Shown here: positions 18,651 to 29,547 of the stretch, piece after piece
How positions within the stretch are numbered: position 1 is the first letter of the stretch
Layout of the letters: every line of letters begins with the position of its first letter
Source of the DNA: Phytophthora colocasiae
Taxonomy: Eukaryota; Oomycota; Peronosporomycetes; Peronosporales; Peronosporaceae
Length of the DNA stretch: 64,000 bases
Direction of reading: 5' to 3'
Assembly: GCA_018806915.1 (NCBI GenBank)
Contig: JAGKQI010000098.1
Span: forward strand, 2,418,001-2,482,000
Program-made: the position numbers and the translations under genes
The notes under the pieces: generated by a model
Told to the model about the DNA's origin: nothing
Seen by the model: the letters and a program-made list of their open reading frames with translations, nothing else
The model's database searches: none

Positions 18651-19652
18651 CTACGCGAAGACAGCCATGAGTAGAGCTACAGCAATGGTACTCATCGTCA
18701 TCTTCACAGACGTTGCAGCTGACTTGGACGAAGATTTGCTTCCAGTCGAGTCTCCGCAGAAGGTGCCGTTGTATCCAGACGAGCAAGTGCACACGCCGTT
18801 CTCGCTGCATGTGCCGTGTCCATTGCAAACAACATCAGAACCGGCCGTCGCGTCACACAGCATGCACTGGTCGCCCTGAGCTCCATCTGCGCACGTGCAT
18901 TCACCAATACTGGTGCCGTTCACGAAGTTGCACGTCCCTTTCGTTCCGCATTGCGAGACGCTACTGCAGTCGTTGGATGTCACCGAGTTGCAGTAGTCGG
19001 ATGAGTTGTAGCCGGCGTTGCATTTGCATTCATAGTCCTGAGCGAAAGCCACGAGCGGTGAACACGTTCCTTGACCACTACACAGTGTATGACTCGTGGC
19101 ATTCCAACCGCACTGCTCCACCACTGTGTCGGTGATATTCTGGATGTAGCCACCGTTGCTGGCGACGTACTTGGCCTTGTCAATGCACTGGTAGATGCCG
19201 TTCACTACGACAGACTCGTCTTCCACCGTGAAGTTGCGCTGGAAGCATTGCACCGTACCAGTCCCGTTGATCGCAGAGCTGATGGTAATATCTTCTTCGT
19301 CATCTACCTCACTACCGGCAGTGCTTCTCACAGTCACGTTGTACTGTTCATCGCAGTTCTTAACCTCAACGAAGGCGCAGATCGGCTGGATGACCCGATA
19401 GCTGGATGGCCAGGACGTGAACGTCGGACAGAGGCCGGCGATCTGGCCACTGCATACTTCACCCCCTGGAATACACATACTCAGCTGTTCCAAGCCAGAA
19501 ACACTCGTATCGACCGATACACAGGCGTAATTAGTGCCGTACGTCGAACAGTCCTCGGACGTCACACAGCGACCAGGGAACGTCGTGGATTTGGAGTCCG
19601 CAGCGACTCCAGCGACCAGCAGCGCCGCAGACAGGATCGCAGCCAGCTTCAT
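18651..19652 (-). CDS. Secreted, probably GPI-anchored EGF-like surface protein
   Basis: A 333-aa protein. The N-terminus MKLAAILSAALLVAGVAADS is a signal peptide. The body has many Cys and N-glycosylation sequons. Its C-terminal half carries three EGF-like modules (CSGQGTCSPL to CKCNAGYNSSDYC, CGTKGTCNFV to CTCADGAQGDQC, CNGHGTCSENGVCTCSSGY). A Ser-rich linker (SKSSSKSAAT) and a hydrophobic C-terminal tail (IAVALLMAVFA) with no Arg/Lys after it are the pattern of a GPI signal. Its role is probably cell-surface adhesion or matrix, by analogy only. It is convergent with the USP gene, 88 bases apart. Confidence 0.85.
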   Translation of the reverse strand: MKLAAILSAALLVAGVAADSKSTTFPGRCVTSEDCSTYGTNYACVSVDTSVSGLEQLSMCIPGGEVCSGQIAGLCPTFTSWPSSYRVIQPICAFVEVKNCDEQYNVTVRSTAGSEVDDEEDITISSAINGTGTVQCFQRNFTVEDESVVVNGIYQCIDKAKYVASNGGYIQNITDTVVEQCGWNATSHTLCSGQGTCSPLVAFAQDYECKCNAGYNSSDYCNSVTSNDCSSVSQCGTKGTCNFVNGTSIGECTCADGAQGDQCMLCDATAGSDVVCNGHGTCSENGVCTCSSGYNGTFCGDSTGSKSSSKSAATSVKMTMSTIAVALLMAVFA

Positions 19653-20082
19653 TGCTCTAAAATACTGATGGGAAGTTCGTTAGGCCGAGCAGATTCGTGA
19701 ATGAAAGCAGCGGTTGTCGAGTAGGAAGACACCCCAGATTTGAGATGTGGGACGGTACTCCGCAACTGCCAGCCATAGACCCAAGTATAGGAACAAAAAG
19801 CGCGTTCCATCACCAACATGAGAGGTAGCACTCAGCCCATATAAAGAGAACACAGGCTGATTCTCTCACATGGGAAGTTTCGCTTCTCTTAAAGAATACT
19901 TGGCAACATTTGCAGAACGACCATCACTCCTTTTTTTATTGAAGTTGCCTTTATGTATCATACATTAATTCACGTAATCCACATAAACCCTGTGATATCG
20001 GATCAACTTTTTGTACGGCCCAGAGCTTCCCCCTAACATTCTGGGGGTCCACTAGACGTCGTGTGCGGCCAGCAGTAGAGCA
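19653..20082. promoter_or_regulatory. Bidirectional promoter region between surface-protein gene and NDUFV1
   Basis: These 430 bases separate two divergent start codons and hold no supported ORF. A TATA-like stretch (CATATAAAGAG, about 19838) and a T-run (19928-19938) are visible. They are not assigned. Confidence 0.4.
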
Positions 20083-21576
20083 ATGAAGAGCGTCTCTCGT
20101 GTGGCCCAGAAGACGCTGTCGCGCGGCTTCCGCACTAGCGCAGCAGTAGCTAATGCCGCGGCCGAGGAGCCCGCAATGGCGCGTGTGTACGGCGGCCTCA
20201 AGGACGAGGACCGCATTTTCACGAATGTCTACGGTGAAGACACTTGGCGTGTGGACGGTGCTGTACGTCGTGGAGACTGGCACCGCACCAAGGACCTACT
20301 GTGCATGGGTCCGGACTGGATCGTGCAGGAGATCAAGGACTCCGGACTGCGTGGACGTGGTGGCGCCGGTTTCCCGTCCGGTCTCAAGTGGTCGTTCATG
20401 CCCAAGCAGACGGACGGCCGTCCGTCCTTCCTGGTCGTCAATGCTGATGAAAGTGAGCCTGGAACATGCAAGGACCGTGAAATCATGCGCAAGGACCCGC
20501 ACAAGCTCGTGGAAGGATGTCTCATTGCTGGTTTCGCCATGCGTGCCCGTGCTGCGTACATCTACATCCGTGGAGAGTTCTTCAATGAAGCTTTGATCCT
20601 TCAAGAAGCTATTCATGAAGCTTACCAGCGTGGCTTCCTTGGTCGCAATGCTTGTGGATCTGGATACGACTTTGATGTGTACCTTCACCGTGGTGCTGGT
20701 GCTTACATTTGTGGTGAGGAAACGGGTCTGCTCGAGAGTCTGGAAGGCCGCCAGGGAAAGCCCCGCCTCAAACCGCCATTCCCGGCCAACACGGGCCTGT
20801 ACGGTTGCCCTACGACGGTGACCAATGTTGAGACGGTCGCTGTATCCCCGACCATCCTGCGTCGCGGTGGATCGTGGTTTGCTAGCCTCGGACGCAAAAA
20901 CAACCACGGTACCAAGCTTTTCTGCATCTCCGGGCACGTCAACAACCCATGCACGGTGGAAGAGGAGATGAGTATCCCTCTCCGTGAACTGATTGACCGT
21001 CACTGTGGTGGCGTTCGTGGCGGATGGGACAACCTGCAGGCTTGTATCCCTGGTGGATCGTCCGTGCCTGTGCTGGATGAGGAGCTGTGTCAGGACATTA
21101 TGATGGACTACGACGACCTGAAACAGCGTGGTGGCTCCGGTCTTGGCACGGCCGCTGTTACCATTTTCGACAAGAGCGTGGACATGGTCGGAGCGATCCG
21201 CCGGTACTCGCACTTTTACACGCACGAGAGTTGCGGTCAGTGCACTCCGTGCCGTGAAGGTACGGGCTGGATGGAGAAGGTTCTGACCCGCATGGAGACG
21301 GGTGACGCTGAGCTCGAGGAGATCCCCATGCTGGAGGAGATCTCTCGCCAGATTGAAGGTCACACTATTTGCGCTCTGGGTGATGCCGCTGCCTGGCCCG
21401 TGCAGGGTCTGATCCGTAAGTTCAAGCACAAGCTCGTGGAGCGTATCGAGGACCCGTCTAGCTTTAAGCCGGAGGACCACTTCCAGAAGTCGTGGCCCGG
21501 TGCTCCGCTTAAGAACCAGGAGTGGGTGGACAAGTTCTCGGACGGATCGGCTTACAAGTCCAAGGCCTCTGCGTAA
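20083..21576 (+). CDS. NDUFV1: NADH:ubiquinone oxidoreductase 51-kDa flavoprotein 1, mitochondrial
   Basis: A 497-aa protein. The first roughly 30 residues ([21 protein letters not shown]) are a basic, Ser/Ala-rich mitochondrial targeting sequence. The core is highly conserved complex I subunit. [15 protein letters not shown] is the FMN/NADH-binding glycine-rich loop, and [13 protein letters not shown] is family-typical. The N3 [4Fe-4S] cluster ligands are in [15 protein letters not shown] plus a distal Cys in [13 protein letters not shown]. It accepts electrons from NADH at the matrix arm of complex I. The gene is intronless with strongly C/G-ending codons, consistent with high expression. 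The long antisense frame across it is a shadow. Confidence 0.97.
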   Translation: MKSVSRVAQKTLSRGFRTSAAVANAAAEEPAMARVYGGLKDEDRIFTNVYGEDTWRVDGAVRRGDWHRTKDLLCMGPDWIVQEIKDSGLRGRGGAGFPSGLKWSFMPKQTDGRPSFLVVNADESEPGTCKDREIMRKDPHKLVEGCLIAGFAMRARAAYIYIRGEFFNEALILQEAIHEAYQRGFLGRNACGSGYDFDVYLHRGAGAYICGEETGLLESLEGRQGKPRLKPPFPANTGLYGCPTTVTNVETVAVSPTILRRGGSWFASLGRKNNHGTKLFCISGHVNNPCTVEEEMSIPLRELIDRHCGGVRGGWDNLQACIPGGSSVPVLDEELCQDIMMDYDDLKQRGGSGLGTAAVTIFDKSVDMVGAIRRYSHFYTHESCGQCTPCREGTGWMEKVLTRMETGDAELEEIPMLEEISRQIEGHTICALGDAAAWPVQGLIRKFKHKLVERIEDPSSFKPEDHFQKSWPGAPLKNQEWVDKFSDGSAYKSKASA

Positions 21577-21827
21577 ACTCCAGACGGCGTGGGCGCAGCC
21601 AGAGGATGGAATGGCGATATGTTGCACAGAAAGAAATGACTTGAGAGGAAAAACTACAAACACTTGCAGGATGGAAAAGAACCCAGAGCGAATGGCTTGA
21701 ATTGTCCATGCGGAAGCCGATGCAGAGAGGTCAGACGCTAAATACAAGAAAGCCATTCGGTGCAAGTTTTCGATATGTACTTACTGTAGCCTTCTTTTCG
21801 TTAGTGAGATCTCTTGAATCTGTACAT

Positions 21828-22667
<840 letters not shown>

Positions 22668-22690
22668 TCATTTGAATCGAAAAGACCCGG

Positions 22691-22767
22691 TACTATTGCA
22701 ATAGTATTGTGTCAGTTGGTTTGAAAAAAAAGGACCAATTCTTACAATACTATTGCAATAGTATTGT
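22691..22767. repeat. Paired palindromes forming a larger inverted repeat
   Basis: The 16-base palindrome TACTATTGCAATAGTA at 22691-22706 recurs inside a perfect 24-base palindrome at 22744-22767. The two also form an imperfect 30-base inverted repeat (22691-22720 against 22734-22763) around an A-rich loop. It lies in the 200-base gap between the methyltransferase 3' end and the phosphatase start. Confidence 0.8.
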
Positions 22768-22828
22768 ACCCATTTGAGGGTTTTATGAAAGCTCCATGGA
22801 ATACTTCGCACCCTACGCCGTCTTAAAC

Positions 22829-23754
22829 TCAGACAGACTTGCGGGCAGAAATCACGTAGTCGAATCCGAAGCGTATCCTACGTTGCTCCTCCTTGGGAAG
22901 TCCTCCAGGCCCAAACTCTTGCTCTAGACGTTCATCCACGCGGTTTAGTGCTTGCTGCATGTTGTCAGCCAGCACCGAGTCCTTGAACATGGGCACATGA
23001 CGTCTACCAACCTCCAATTGACGAGTAACCGCTGATCGACCATACACATTGGCGAGACGGATACTGTTGGTGACCTCAAGGCCCACCTTCTCAAGCTGGC
23101 GATGCGACCAATCAATAGGATACTCCCGATAGCAGCGACGGCCAGCAAGCAGCAGACACGCATCACGGGTTCGCGCTACTTCTTGAATCAACTTACCTGC
23201 CTCAACGTCCGCATCACTGGATCCAGCTGGAGATTGAGACTCACTCAACGGCTGCAGCCCCACCAAGTAGATCCTGCCTCCAGGGGCGAGCAATTTCTCC
23301 AGTCTATGACAAATCTGGTCTTGGTAGTACGGTGCAAACCCCTCAATAGCGCCAACCAGGTAATCTGTACATACCAGCATGATATTAACCCGATGTATCA
23401 ACGATGTAGCCATCTATGTGGCTTACCAGCGATAATGACGTCAAACAGGTCCTCATTAGCCAGGAAGCTGTTATTTTGCCAATTCCCAGCTACGACCTTC
23501 AATGGTGTGTGGTGAGGAGTCACATCAGGAGCGAATTCAGCCGACAGTTCATTTGCAAGTGGCTTCTCCCCCGTCACAGCAACAACTTCCTTGATAAGGG
23601 AGGACGCGTCGCCTTTCAGCAGCCACGTGAGCGAGTGGCGACCAGTTCCAGAGTCAAGAACTCGTCCCCAAGAGGAGTTTGCAGCCTCGAGGTGCTCGCG
23701 CTCGCGCTCCTCGATCCATCGGAAGAGCGAATCCGTCTTGGGCTTGGGCGACAT
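22829..23754 (-). CDS. Class I SAM-dependent methyltransferase-like protein (2 exons)
   Basis: Exons are 23754-23427 and 23364-22829 with a 62-base GT-AG intron (GTAAGCC to TGTACAG), giving 287 aa. The fold signature is motif I VLDSGTGRHSLTWLL near residue 32, an acidic strand before VVAVTGEK, NEDLFDVIIADYLVGAIEGF spanning the intron, and LLAPGGRIYLVGLQPL. This order fits a Rossmann-fold methyltransferase. The substrate is not recognisable. The intron placement restores DVIIADYLVG, which supports it. A MULE inserted about 100 bases upstream of the start codon may affect its promoter. Confidence 0.75.
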
Positions 23755-23846
23755 CTTGAATGCGTGCCATCATCAAGTCGATGGCGGAACCCAGAACTGC
23801 AAAATCTAATATAAATTTAGAGGGGCAGCTGCATTTAATTTGGGTA

Positions 23847-23855
23847 AATAAAATT
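23847..23855. repeat. Left target-site duplication of MULE-1 (AATAAAATT)
   Basis: This 9-base word is repeated in direct orientation at 28234-28242, immediately outside the inverted termini of MULE-1. Nine bases is the usual Mutator-type target duplication. Confidence 0.85.
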
Positions 23856-24145
23856 GGCGGCTGTTGGAGGCCAGGATTATAGTCACGTAATCTTACATGA
23901 TTTTGTCCATGATTAATCCTGGTTTGATCTTTCGTATTTACTAAGATGATCATATGGGGAAGATATGAGAACACATGGGGAAGATTTGAGAAGATTCTTC
24001 GAGGACGACGAAGATATTTTTGTGCGGCGGTGACGGACACATGATTAATCCTGTTCAATCATGGTAAAATCATGAAAGTCATGTATTAATAATGCAAGAA
24101 CCAAGCTAAAGGTGAAAGTAGCCCACTTTGTCAATATCCTGAGTT

Positions 24146-25708
24146 CTACGTAGCGGCTTGAGTGGAAGGCAGGTCTTCTCCCTCCTTCACGTCGTCGTCG
24201 TGAGATGGCGCAGCAATTTTCTTCTGTGTCCCGTCATCTTGGGCAGCTTTAGTCGATTCCACAGGCAGAAGGCGACCAGTCAATAGGTAGAAAAATAACT
24301 CGAAACGACGCCTCGTCAAAGCATTAGCGCTCATATCCAGTGGTGGCCCTGGAACAACCTGACGGATGAACATCCAGCAGACGTAAACACCACAGCTGTA
24401 CGCATCGAACTGGATAGGGTTGTTCTGGGGGATGACGTCGTATTTGTCCAGTCCTGAAATCTTCAGTGTCGTAGCAACAGCCTTCGCAGCGTTCATGTAC
24501 AGAGTCTGGTTTAGCGGATCGTAGTAGTAGATGCGCTTAGAATTCACCTTAATGACTATGCAGCACCAGTGCGCACTGAAAAAGTTCAGGGCAAACACCG
24601 TGTCGACCCCGGCCTCACCAACTTCTTGGAGGACACGATCTCGTATAGCGTCGTCCAGTACGGAATCTTCTGCGTTTCGAGTTCGCTTCGTCTTGGTAGT
24701 CGCAGTTTGCAACCCGGCAAATCTGCAGGATGGGTAATCCTTCATAAGACGAGCACAAACTGCACGGATTGACGCGTCAGTAAGCCATGTCGGTGGTATT
24801 GCTCGGTATAGCATTGCATAGTCGAAATCGGGCTGGTCGGGTAGTCCTGCAATGCGCTTGTGCGGGTAAGTCTCCTTGAGCTCGTCGGCAACCTGTGCCC
24901 CGCATTCATGATATTCGGCAGGTAGTGAAGGAATTCCGTCTTCTATTAACCACTTGAGCATATCCAACCCCAACTGCACACAAGTTTTCAAGTTATGGAC
25001 TCTTTTGAAAGTCTCAATTTGTAGGCGTGAAAACGACCCGACATCCTTGATTTGCACAACTTCAACTGTTTGTGGAGCATCTTTCTTCTTCTCCGCCGGA
25101 GACTCTTGTGATGCGTCAACTGCAATCGCTGTTTCATTGGTGTTACTTGAGGGAAAAGCCGACATACATGCATCCAACAGTCTTTGCGGGAGCAAAAAAA
25201 ACGGGTCCATGATTAATACAGGATTCTTCATGCGCTTGAACTTTGGCTTCTTCTTTTCAGCCTCGCTGTACTTGACTATGATTCCAGATAAACGTCTCTG
25301 CGTTTCAGCCAGAGATGGTTTATCGCGATCCAGACTATCCATCAGACTTTTCAGGGTCACCTCACCAGCGGTCTTTCGTGCTGCTTCTGTTGCTTCATAC
25401 CATTTCCGGTCTTGTTTTTCTCCTGCCGCTGTCTTTTTCTTCGCTTTTTGCGGTCTCCCAACCTTTCGAGCCTTGGGATTCAAACGGATATTGATACTCT
25501 TTGAAGAGGGTTTTGATTCATCACTCGAGTTTAGCTCATCCTCTTCCTCACTTTCACAGGCGGAATTCATGTCTTCGTCAGAACTTGAACTCAAACCAAA
25601 CTCTTGCTTGATCTGCTCTCTCCGTTCTTTACTGATGGCCTTCCCGATACTCGCTTTCGTCTCACTTGGCGAACCATGAGATGTTCGCTTTTTTTGACGA
25701 ATATTTCT
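24146..25708 (-). CDS. Ulp1-type (C48) cysteine protease domain of MULE-1
   Basis: From the codon after the TAG the frame runs 520 residues to 24146. The first in-frame Met is at 25594. The N-terminal part is Ser/Glu-rich and Lys-rich (SDESKPSSKS, ARKVGRPQKAKKK). The C-terminal 200 residues show the Ulp1/SENP triad: His in FFSAHWCCIVI, Asp in YYYDPLNQ, and Cys in FDAYSCGVYVCWMF preceded by the oxyanion Gln in NPIQ. Family knowledge: Ulp1-like proteases accompany some plant and fungal MULEs and may de-SUMOylate host factors. Here it is fused in frame downstream of the transposase, apart from one stop codon. It may be translated by read-through or a separate start, or simply be dead. Confidence 0.82.
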   Translation of the reverse strand, partial: RNIRQKKRTSHGSPSETKASIGKAISKERREQIKQEFGLSSSSDEDMNSACESEEEDELNSSDESKPSSKSINIRLNPKARKVGRPQKAKKKTAAGEKQDRKWYEATEAARKTAGEVTLKSLMDSLDRDKPSLAETQRRLSGIIVKYSEAEKKKPKFKRMKNPVLIMDPFFLLPQRLLDACMSAFPSSNTNETAIAVDASQESPAEKKKDAPQTVEVVQIKDVGSFSRLQIETFKRVHNLKTCVQLGLDMLKWLIEDGIPSLPAEYHECGAQVADELKETYPHKRIAGLPDQPDFDYAMLYRAIPPTWLTDASIRAVCARLMKDYPSCRFAGLQTATTKTKRTRNAEDSVLDDAIRDRVLQEVGEAGVDTVFALNFFSAHWCCIVIKVNSKRIYYYDPLNQTLYMNAAKAVATTLKISGLDKYDVIPQNNPIQFDAYSCGVYVCWMFIRQVVPGPPLDMSANALTRRRFELFFYLLTGRLLPVESTKAAQDDGTQKKIAAPSHDDDVKEGEDLPSTQAAT

Positions 25709-28051
25709 CTATTGGTTTAGAACGAACGTCAACATCTCCGAAAATTCAGCTTCGTCTTCGATATCCGCCATCTCATTGGCGATCAAATGTGTGGCACGCA
25801 CTGCCTCTCGGTAGCGTTCGTGGTGCGAACGCATATCGTGACGTCTAGACCCCATAGTAGTCGTTTCATAGCGTTCATACGAGAATTGTTTCACCTTCAT
25901 AAGATCTCGAGAGCAGCTAGTCCACCTACAAAATAAAACAGTAAAATCATGGATTAATTATGGACTAAGATACAATCATGAAAAAATCATGGAATCTTCA
26001 AACGCACCGTTCATCAATGCGATTCCAGGGAATCAACGTGCCTCCAACTCGCTTCTTTTTTCGGTAGGCAATTGCGTGACGACAAGGAAGCTTCATTGAC
26101 ATAGCAAATTCACAATCACATTGCCAATTAACCAACCGAAGCTTGTGTTCGGAAAACTTCCCACCAACAAGCACCACGCCATCGTCATCTGGATGCTCGC
26201 TGAAGCAGTACGAATCAGACTTATCCAGAGCGCGGGCGTACTGTGTCTCCACCTGAGAAGCCACGAAATGTGTAGTAAACCTGAGAATAGTTGCCATTTC
26301 TTCGTCGTAATTGCTGTTGACAAATTGACCAATTCGCGAAACTCGATACTGATATTCGTTCTGCACACGCCTATCCGAAGCTATCAGCGCCTTAATGCAT
26401 TCAGCCATACTTTTGGACGAGTCGACGGAGCCCTTTAGCTTCCCGAAAAAACTCTCTAAACGGTTGTTAGTGTGATTCTTGAAGTGGGGAAGACCAGCCC
26501 GTCGATACATCACCCATCGATCTTGGCAAGTATCCCAGTTCCTATCGTACGAAAAAAACTCTTGTAGTCCAATACGAATGCATAGTCCTTCCAACGAACT
26601 ATGACTGACCTTATAATCGTCTTCAGAACTTGCATACACCATCTTGTGGATTGCGGCGTCTATTTGACTCGCATCATCACTCGAAATTTTCCCAAATTCA
26701 GGCTTGGCTCGCATCTCCTTCAAATACTTGATAACGTGAAAATGACAAATCAAAATGCGAGCCTCCGGAAAATTGGACTCCAGAACGCGAATCTCATTTA
26801 GATCCTTATCAACCACAATGACACGTAGCATATCAATGCGTGTCGGATGCAATTTCTTGAAATGAGCAATAGCCCTCTCCATGTGCCAATCTCCATTGGC
26901 TTCAATCAAAGATTGCTGCACTACAGCCCCTTCACCAAATTCATTCATAGCCATAAACGTAAGAAGCTGGTAATTGTACCTGTTACATTCAACAATCATA
27001 GATTAGAACATGATTAAATCATGGTGAAATCATGGAAACACAACGTGCTCAATTAAATCATATACATGTACAAGATTAATCCTGCAAAAATCATGGACAC
27101 TTACCGGTTCGTCTTGTGACTGCAATCCACGAGCAGCAGCTCACTGAACCGTGTATATGTCCGCCGCATATGTGCACTAGCCAACGAAATTACTCCAGTC
27201 TCTCCTGCATCCGTCTCCGATACGGAACATACATTCTCCGGATCTAATGCCGCAAATACTGCGATTTCACGAGCTGTAGCGTCGTTGTCGTCACCTCCGG
27301 ACACCGTAGCAGCGTGTTCACGAACCAAATTGTCCACATCTACTTGAATTACGTTCTGGTCGTGCTCGAGTAAGTAGTCGTAAATCTTGGACCGTTTAGC
27401 ACCACAAGTGAGCATTCCTTGGACTTGTGCTCCAACAACGGTAGAGTCTACGCCACGAGAACTTGGGTACGTGCCATACACTTCAGCTGAAACGCGGTGG
27501 TTATGTTTGAAGTTGCCATTCTTGACCTGCAGTTCTCCACGTGATAAATTCCACTGCACCACGAAGCGAAAAGGACAGCCAGTGAGGCGTATATGCTGTT
27601 TCGGCCTCGCTCCCCCGCCCCTGGACTTTCTCTGCTTCCAACCATGCGTGCAGATGTAAGTACGTTGGTACGGGTCCATTCCTTCGGGTACCAGCTGCGA
27701 TTCGTCTTCTCCTTTTTTCGTTTTCTTGATGCGTTTGTTACGCTCTGCACGAGACATCGTCTCCCGCACGGGCACAGACTGCATTGTACGCGCGCAATAT
27801 TCACGATGATACGTCTCCCATGCCTCCCAGTCTTTGTGCCACACAGCAGGGGGATCCACAGAAACGAGAACCGCGTCATCAACTCCACAATTCACTGTAT
27901 TCTCTGCCGATTCAGCATCAGACGGCGCCGCAGAGTCCACCCCACTTCCCACAGAGTCCCCACCTTCACCTTCGGAATCGGCAGCGGTTTGCGTCTCCAT
28001 GTCGCCGTCATTATCACTCCCTGCCGCGATAGCGTCCTCGCGGTGTTTCAT
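25709..28051 (-). CDS. MULE-1 transposase (FAR1-type finger, DDE core, SWIM finger; 3 exons, ends at in-frame TAG)
   Basis: Exons are 28051-27105, 26979-26008 and 25925 onward, with GT-AG introns of 125 and 82 bases. The frame gives 711 codons before TAG at 25709-25711. A longer frame opens at 28093; the Met at 28051 starts an acidic leader. Domains: a FAR1/WRKY-GCM1-type zinc finger (YICTHGW, TGCPFRFVVQW, KHNHRV), then the MULE catalytic core with Asp in LLLVDCSHKTN (completed across intron 1), Asp in VIVVDKDLNEIRVLE with CHFHVIKYL, and Glu in NNRLESFFGKLKG. A SWIM finger follows (CDCEFAMSMKLPCRHA). All three catalytic acids are present. The same frame continues beyond the TAG into the Ulp1 protease, so a read-through product would be 1,232 aa. 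Confidence 0.85.
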
Positions 28052-28233
28052 CCTAACGTCCAAAACAAAAATGGATGAGTTTCCCAATCGCATGAAATTT
28101 CGGAATTTAGCGAATTCGGAATTAAACGAAGCGGTAATGAATGAAAAATAAAATATCTTACAAAATCATGGATGCATCCAGGATTTAATCCTGACTAGTT
28201 TCACGATTATAATCATGGCCTCCAACGGTTTCG

Positions 28234-28242
28234 AATAAAATT
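28234..28242. repeat. Right target-site duplication of MULE-1 (AATAAAATT)
   Basis: Direct copy of the word at 23847-23855, adjacent to the right inverted terminus. Confidence 0.85.
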
Positions 28243-28379
28243 TGCAGTTCTGGGTTCTCAGCTCGTGGAATCTGCAAAGTAAGTTACTTAGCGGGTACAT
28301 CGCTGTAGTGCGAGCGCTACATGTGCGTCTTCCACAACGAAAGCAACATGGTGCATTCGCTAACACGTTTTGTAAGTGT

Positions 28380-28715
28380 CTAGCAAGTCTCGTCGTCTAA
28401 ATCGCACTTGCAGGCGCGCAGGCTGGTTTCGGGAAACTTCGAAACGGTTGGACGAGAAAGATGCTTAGGGACGAGAAGGATGCCCATCTCCTGTGGATTC
28501 TTCGTCCATTGGGCACATCTCCACTGTAGACGAACCCATCTATGGGCACCGCGATAGTTGCAGCTCTCGCCACAATGCGCTTTCTTGCTCAGCACTTTCA
28601 AGGGGGAACGACTACTTGTCGGCGAATTCGACGCCCATTTGTCTACTAAATCTGTTATCAGCTCTCTCATTCCTGAGACCACATACCTCAGGCTTGAGTA
28701 CGCGTTAATCGACAA
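28380..28715 (-). pseudogene. Cys-rich gene fragment, unrecognised
   Basis: A 111-codon frame whose second half is Cys/Trp-rich (KAHCGESCNYRG, WVRLQWRCAQW, SLRACKCDLDDETC). It ends at a stop, but protein-like Cys-rich sequence (CCFRCGRRTC) continues in another frame toward MULE-1. The spacing loosely recalls zinc-binding regions of SET-domain proteins, but I cannot assign a family. I read it as a broken gene beside the transposon. There is no recognised start. Confidence 0.35.
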
Positions 28716-28989
28716 TGAAATGCGCGTCTGCGTGGAAAGAATACACTTGTAATTCTCTCAGAAGCAGGTGTGTTGCAGACCACAGATATACAAGGAAGAC
28801 ACGTACTGAGCAGCGCAAAGGCCACTCGGAGGAGGTTCTCGTGTATTGTTTCTTTTCTTCAACTGAGCTCCAACCTACAAGCTCTGCTTCTTTCCTACCT
28901 CCTTTCTCACATTGCAGTCCCAGTCCTTTTCTCATATTCCAACCTAAGTATCCAACCGTGACAACCAGTAATTACAACTAATACATTCT

Positions 28990-29187
28990 GACTGGGGTGC
29001 AATTAGAAGGGTGGATAACCAGCGAGTACTTTTTCAAGGGCAACACGATCCAGGTCTGCTGTACGCACCCGAGGCAACTTCAGGTCTGTACGTATTACAC
29101 TGCGGAACTAAGGAAGCCTTCGACGGATTGCCCGATGGGCCGGTGATCGGTGGCAAAGCGACGTACGTGATGAAGATCGGTCGTTGA
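28990..29187 (+). pseudogene. Truncated copy A of an unknown gene (inverted partner at 29,548-29,931)
   Basis: The frame reads WGAIRRVDNQRVLFQ, then HDPGLLYAPEATSG and LYVLHCGTKEAF, and ends with a TGA. The minus strand at 29548-29931 encodes the same protein with scattered changes (GAIKKVDNQRVLFQ, HDPGLLYTPEAASG). No start codon or full domain is visible, so it is a fragment. The nucleotide similarity continues past the stop to about 29262. Confidence 0.5.
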
Positions 29188-29288
29188 GACAACACTGCGA
29201 GAAGGTTGGCGGAACATGCAGTTCCTAATAGGGACTTCGCTGGCGTTAGGGGGACCGGAAGTCAGGCTCTGGAGCTAGTCTCGCAACG

Positions 29289-29371
29289 GTGCAAGCCATA
29301 GAGAATCTCTCAGCGGTGGAAGCCATAGAGAATCTCTCAGCGGTGGAAGCCATGGAGCCAGAGTCTCGCAG
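29289..29371. repeat. 27-base tandem repeat, about three copies
   Basis: Copies start at 29289, 29316 and 29343 (core AGCCATAGAGAATCTCTCAG). The first two differ by one base and the third is degenerate. On the minus strand it encodes SMASTAERF repeats in a frame without other support. Confidence 0.8.
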
Positions 29372-29547
29372 TGGTGGAAGCTCGAAGTCACTCGGCGGTG
29401 GAGTCGGAGCAGGCGGCGGTGGGACCGTGCAACGTAGCTTGCGGACTACATTGTGCACTAGATGCAGCGAGATAGCATTAAATTCGTACGTTTCAAAAAC
29501 TCGTTTTGGGAAGTGAATCACCACGGGCCACGAAAAGCCCAGCTTCA

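Larger units (their letters stand above)
23856..28233 (-). mobile_element. MULE-1: Mutator-like DNA transposon with transposase and Ulp1 protease
   Basis: This 4,378-base element is bounded by 9-base direct repeats AATAAAATT. Its termini are inverted repeats sharing GTTGGAGGCCA at 23863-23873 and, reversed, 28216-28226, continuing with GATTATA. Identity in the outer seven bases is poor. The subterminal regions and both introns are studded with CATGATT and AGGATTAATC words. It carries one minus-strand gene (three exons) encoding a FAR1-like zinc finger, a DDE transposase with SWIM finger and an Ulp1-like protease, interrupted by a single in-frame TAG. Confidence 0.88.

Noticed and set aside
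20296..21765. 489-codon minus-strand open frame across NDUFV1
   Set aside because: It is antisense to a highly conserved complex I gene; codon bias of the sense gene creates the open frame, and the translation has no recognisable domain.
24954..25679. 241-codon plus-strand ORF inside MULE-1
   Set aside because: Lies antisense to the Ulp1 and linker coding region with no domain.
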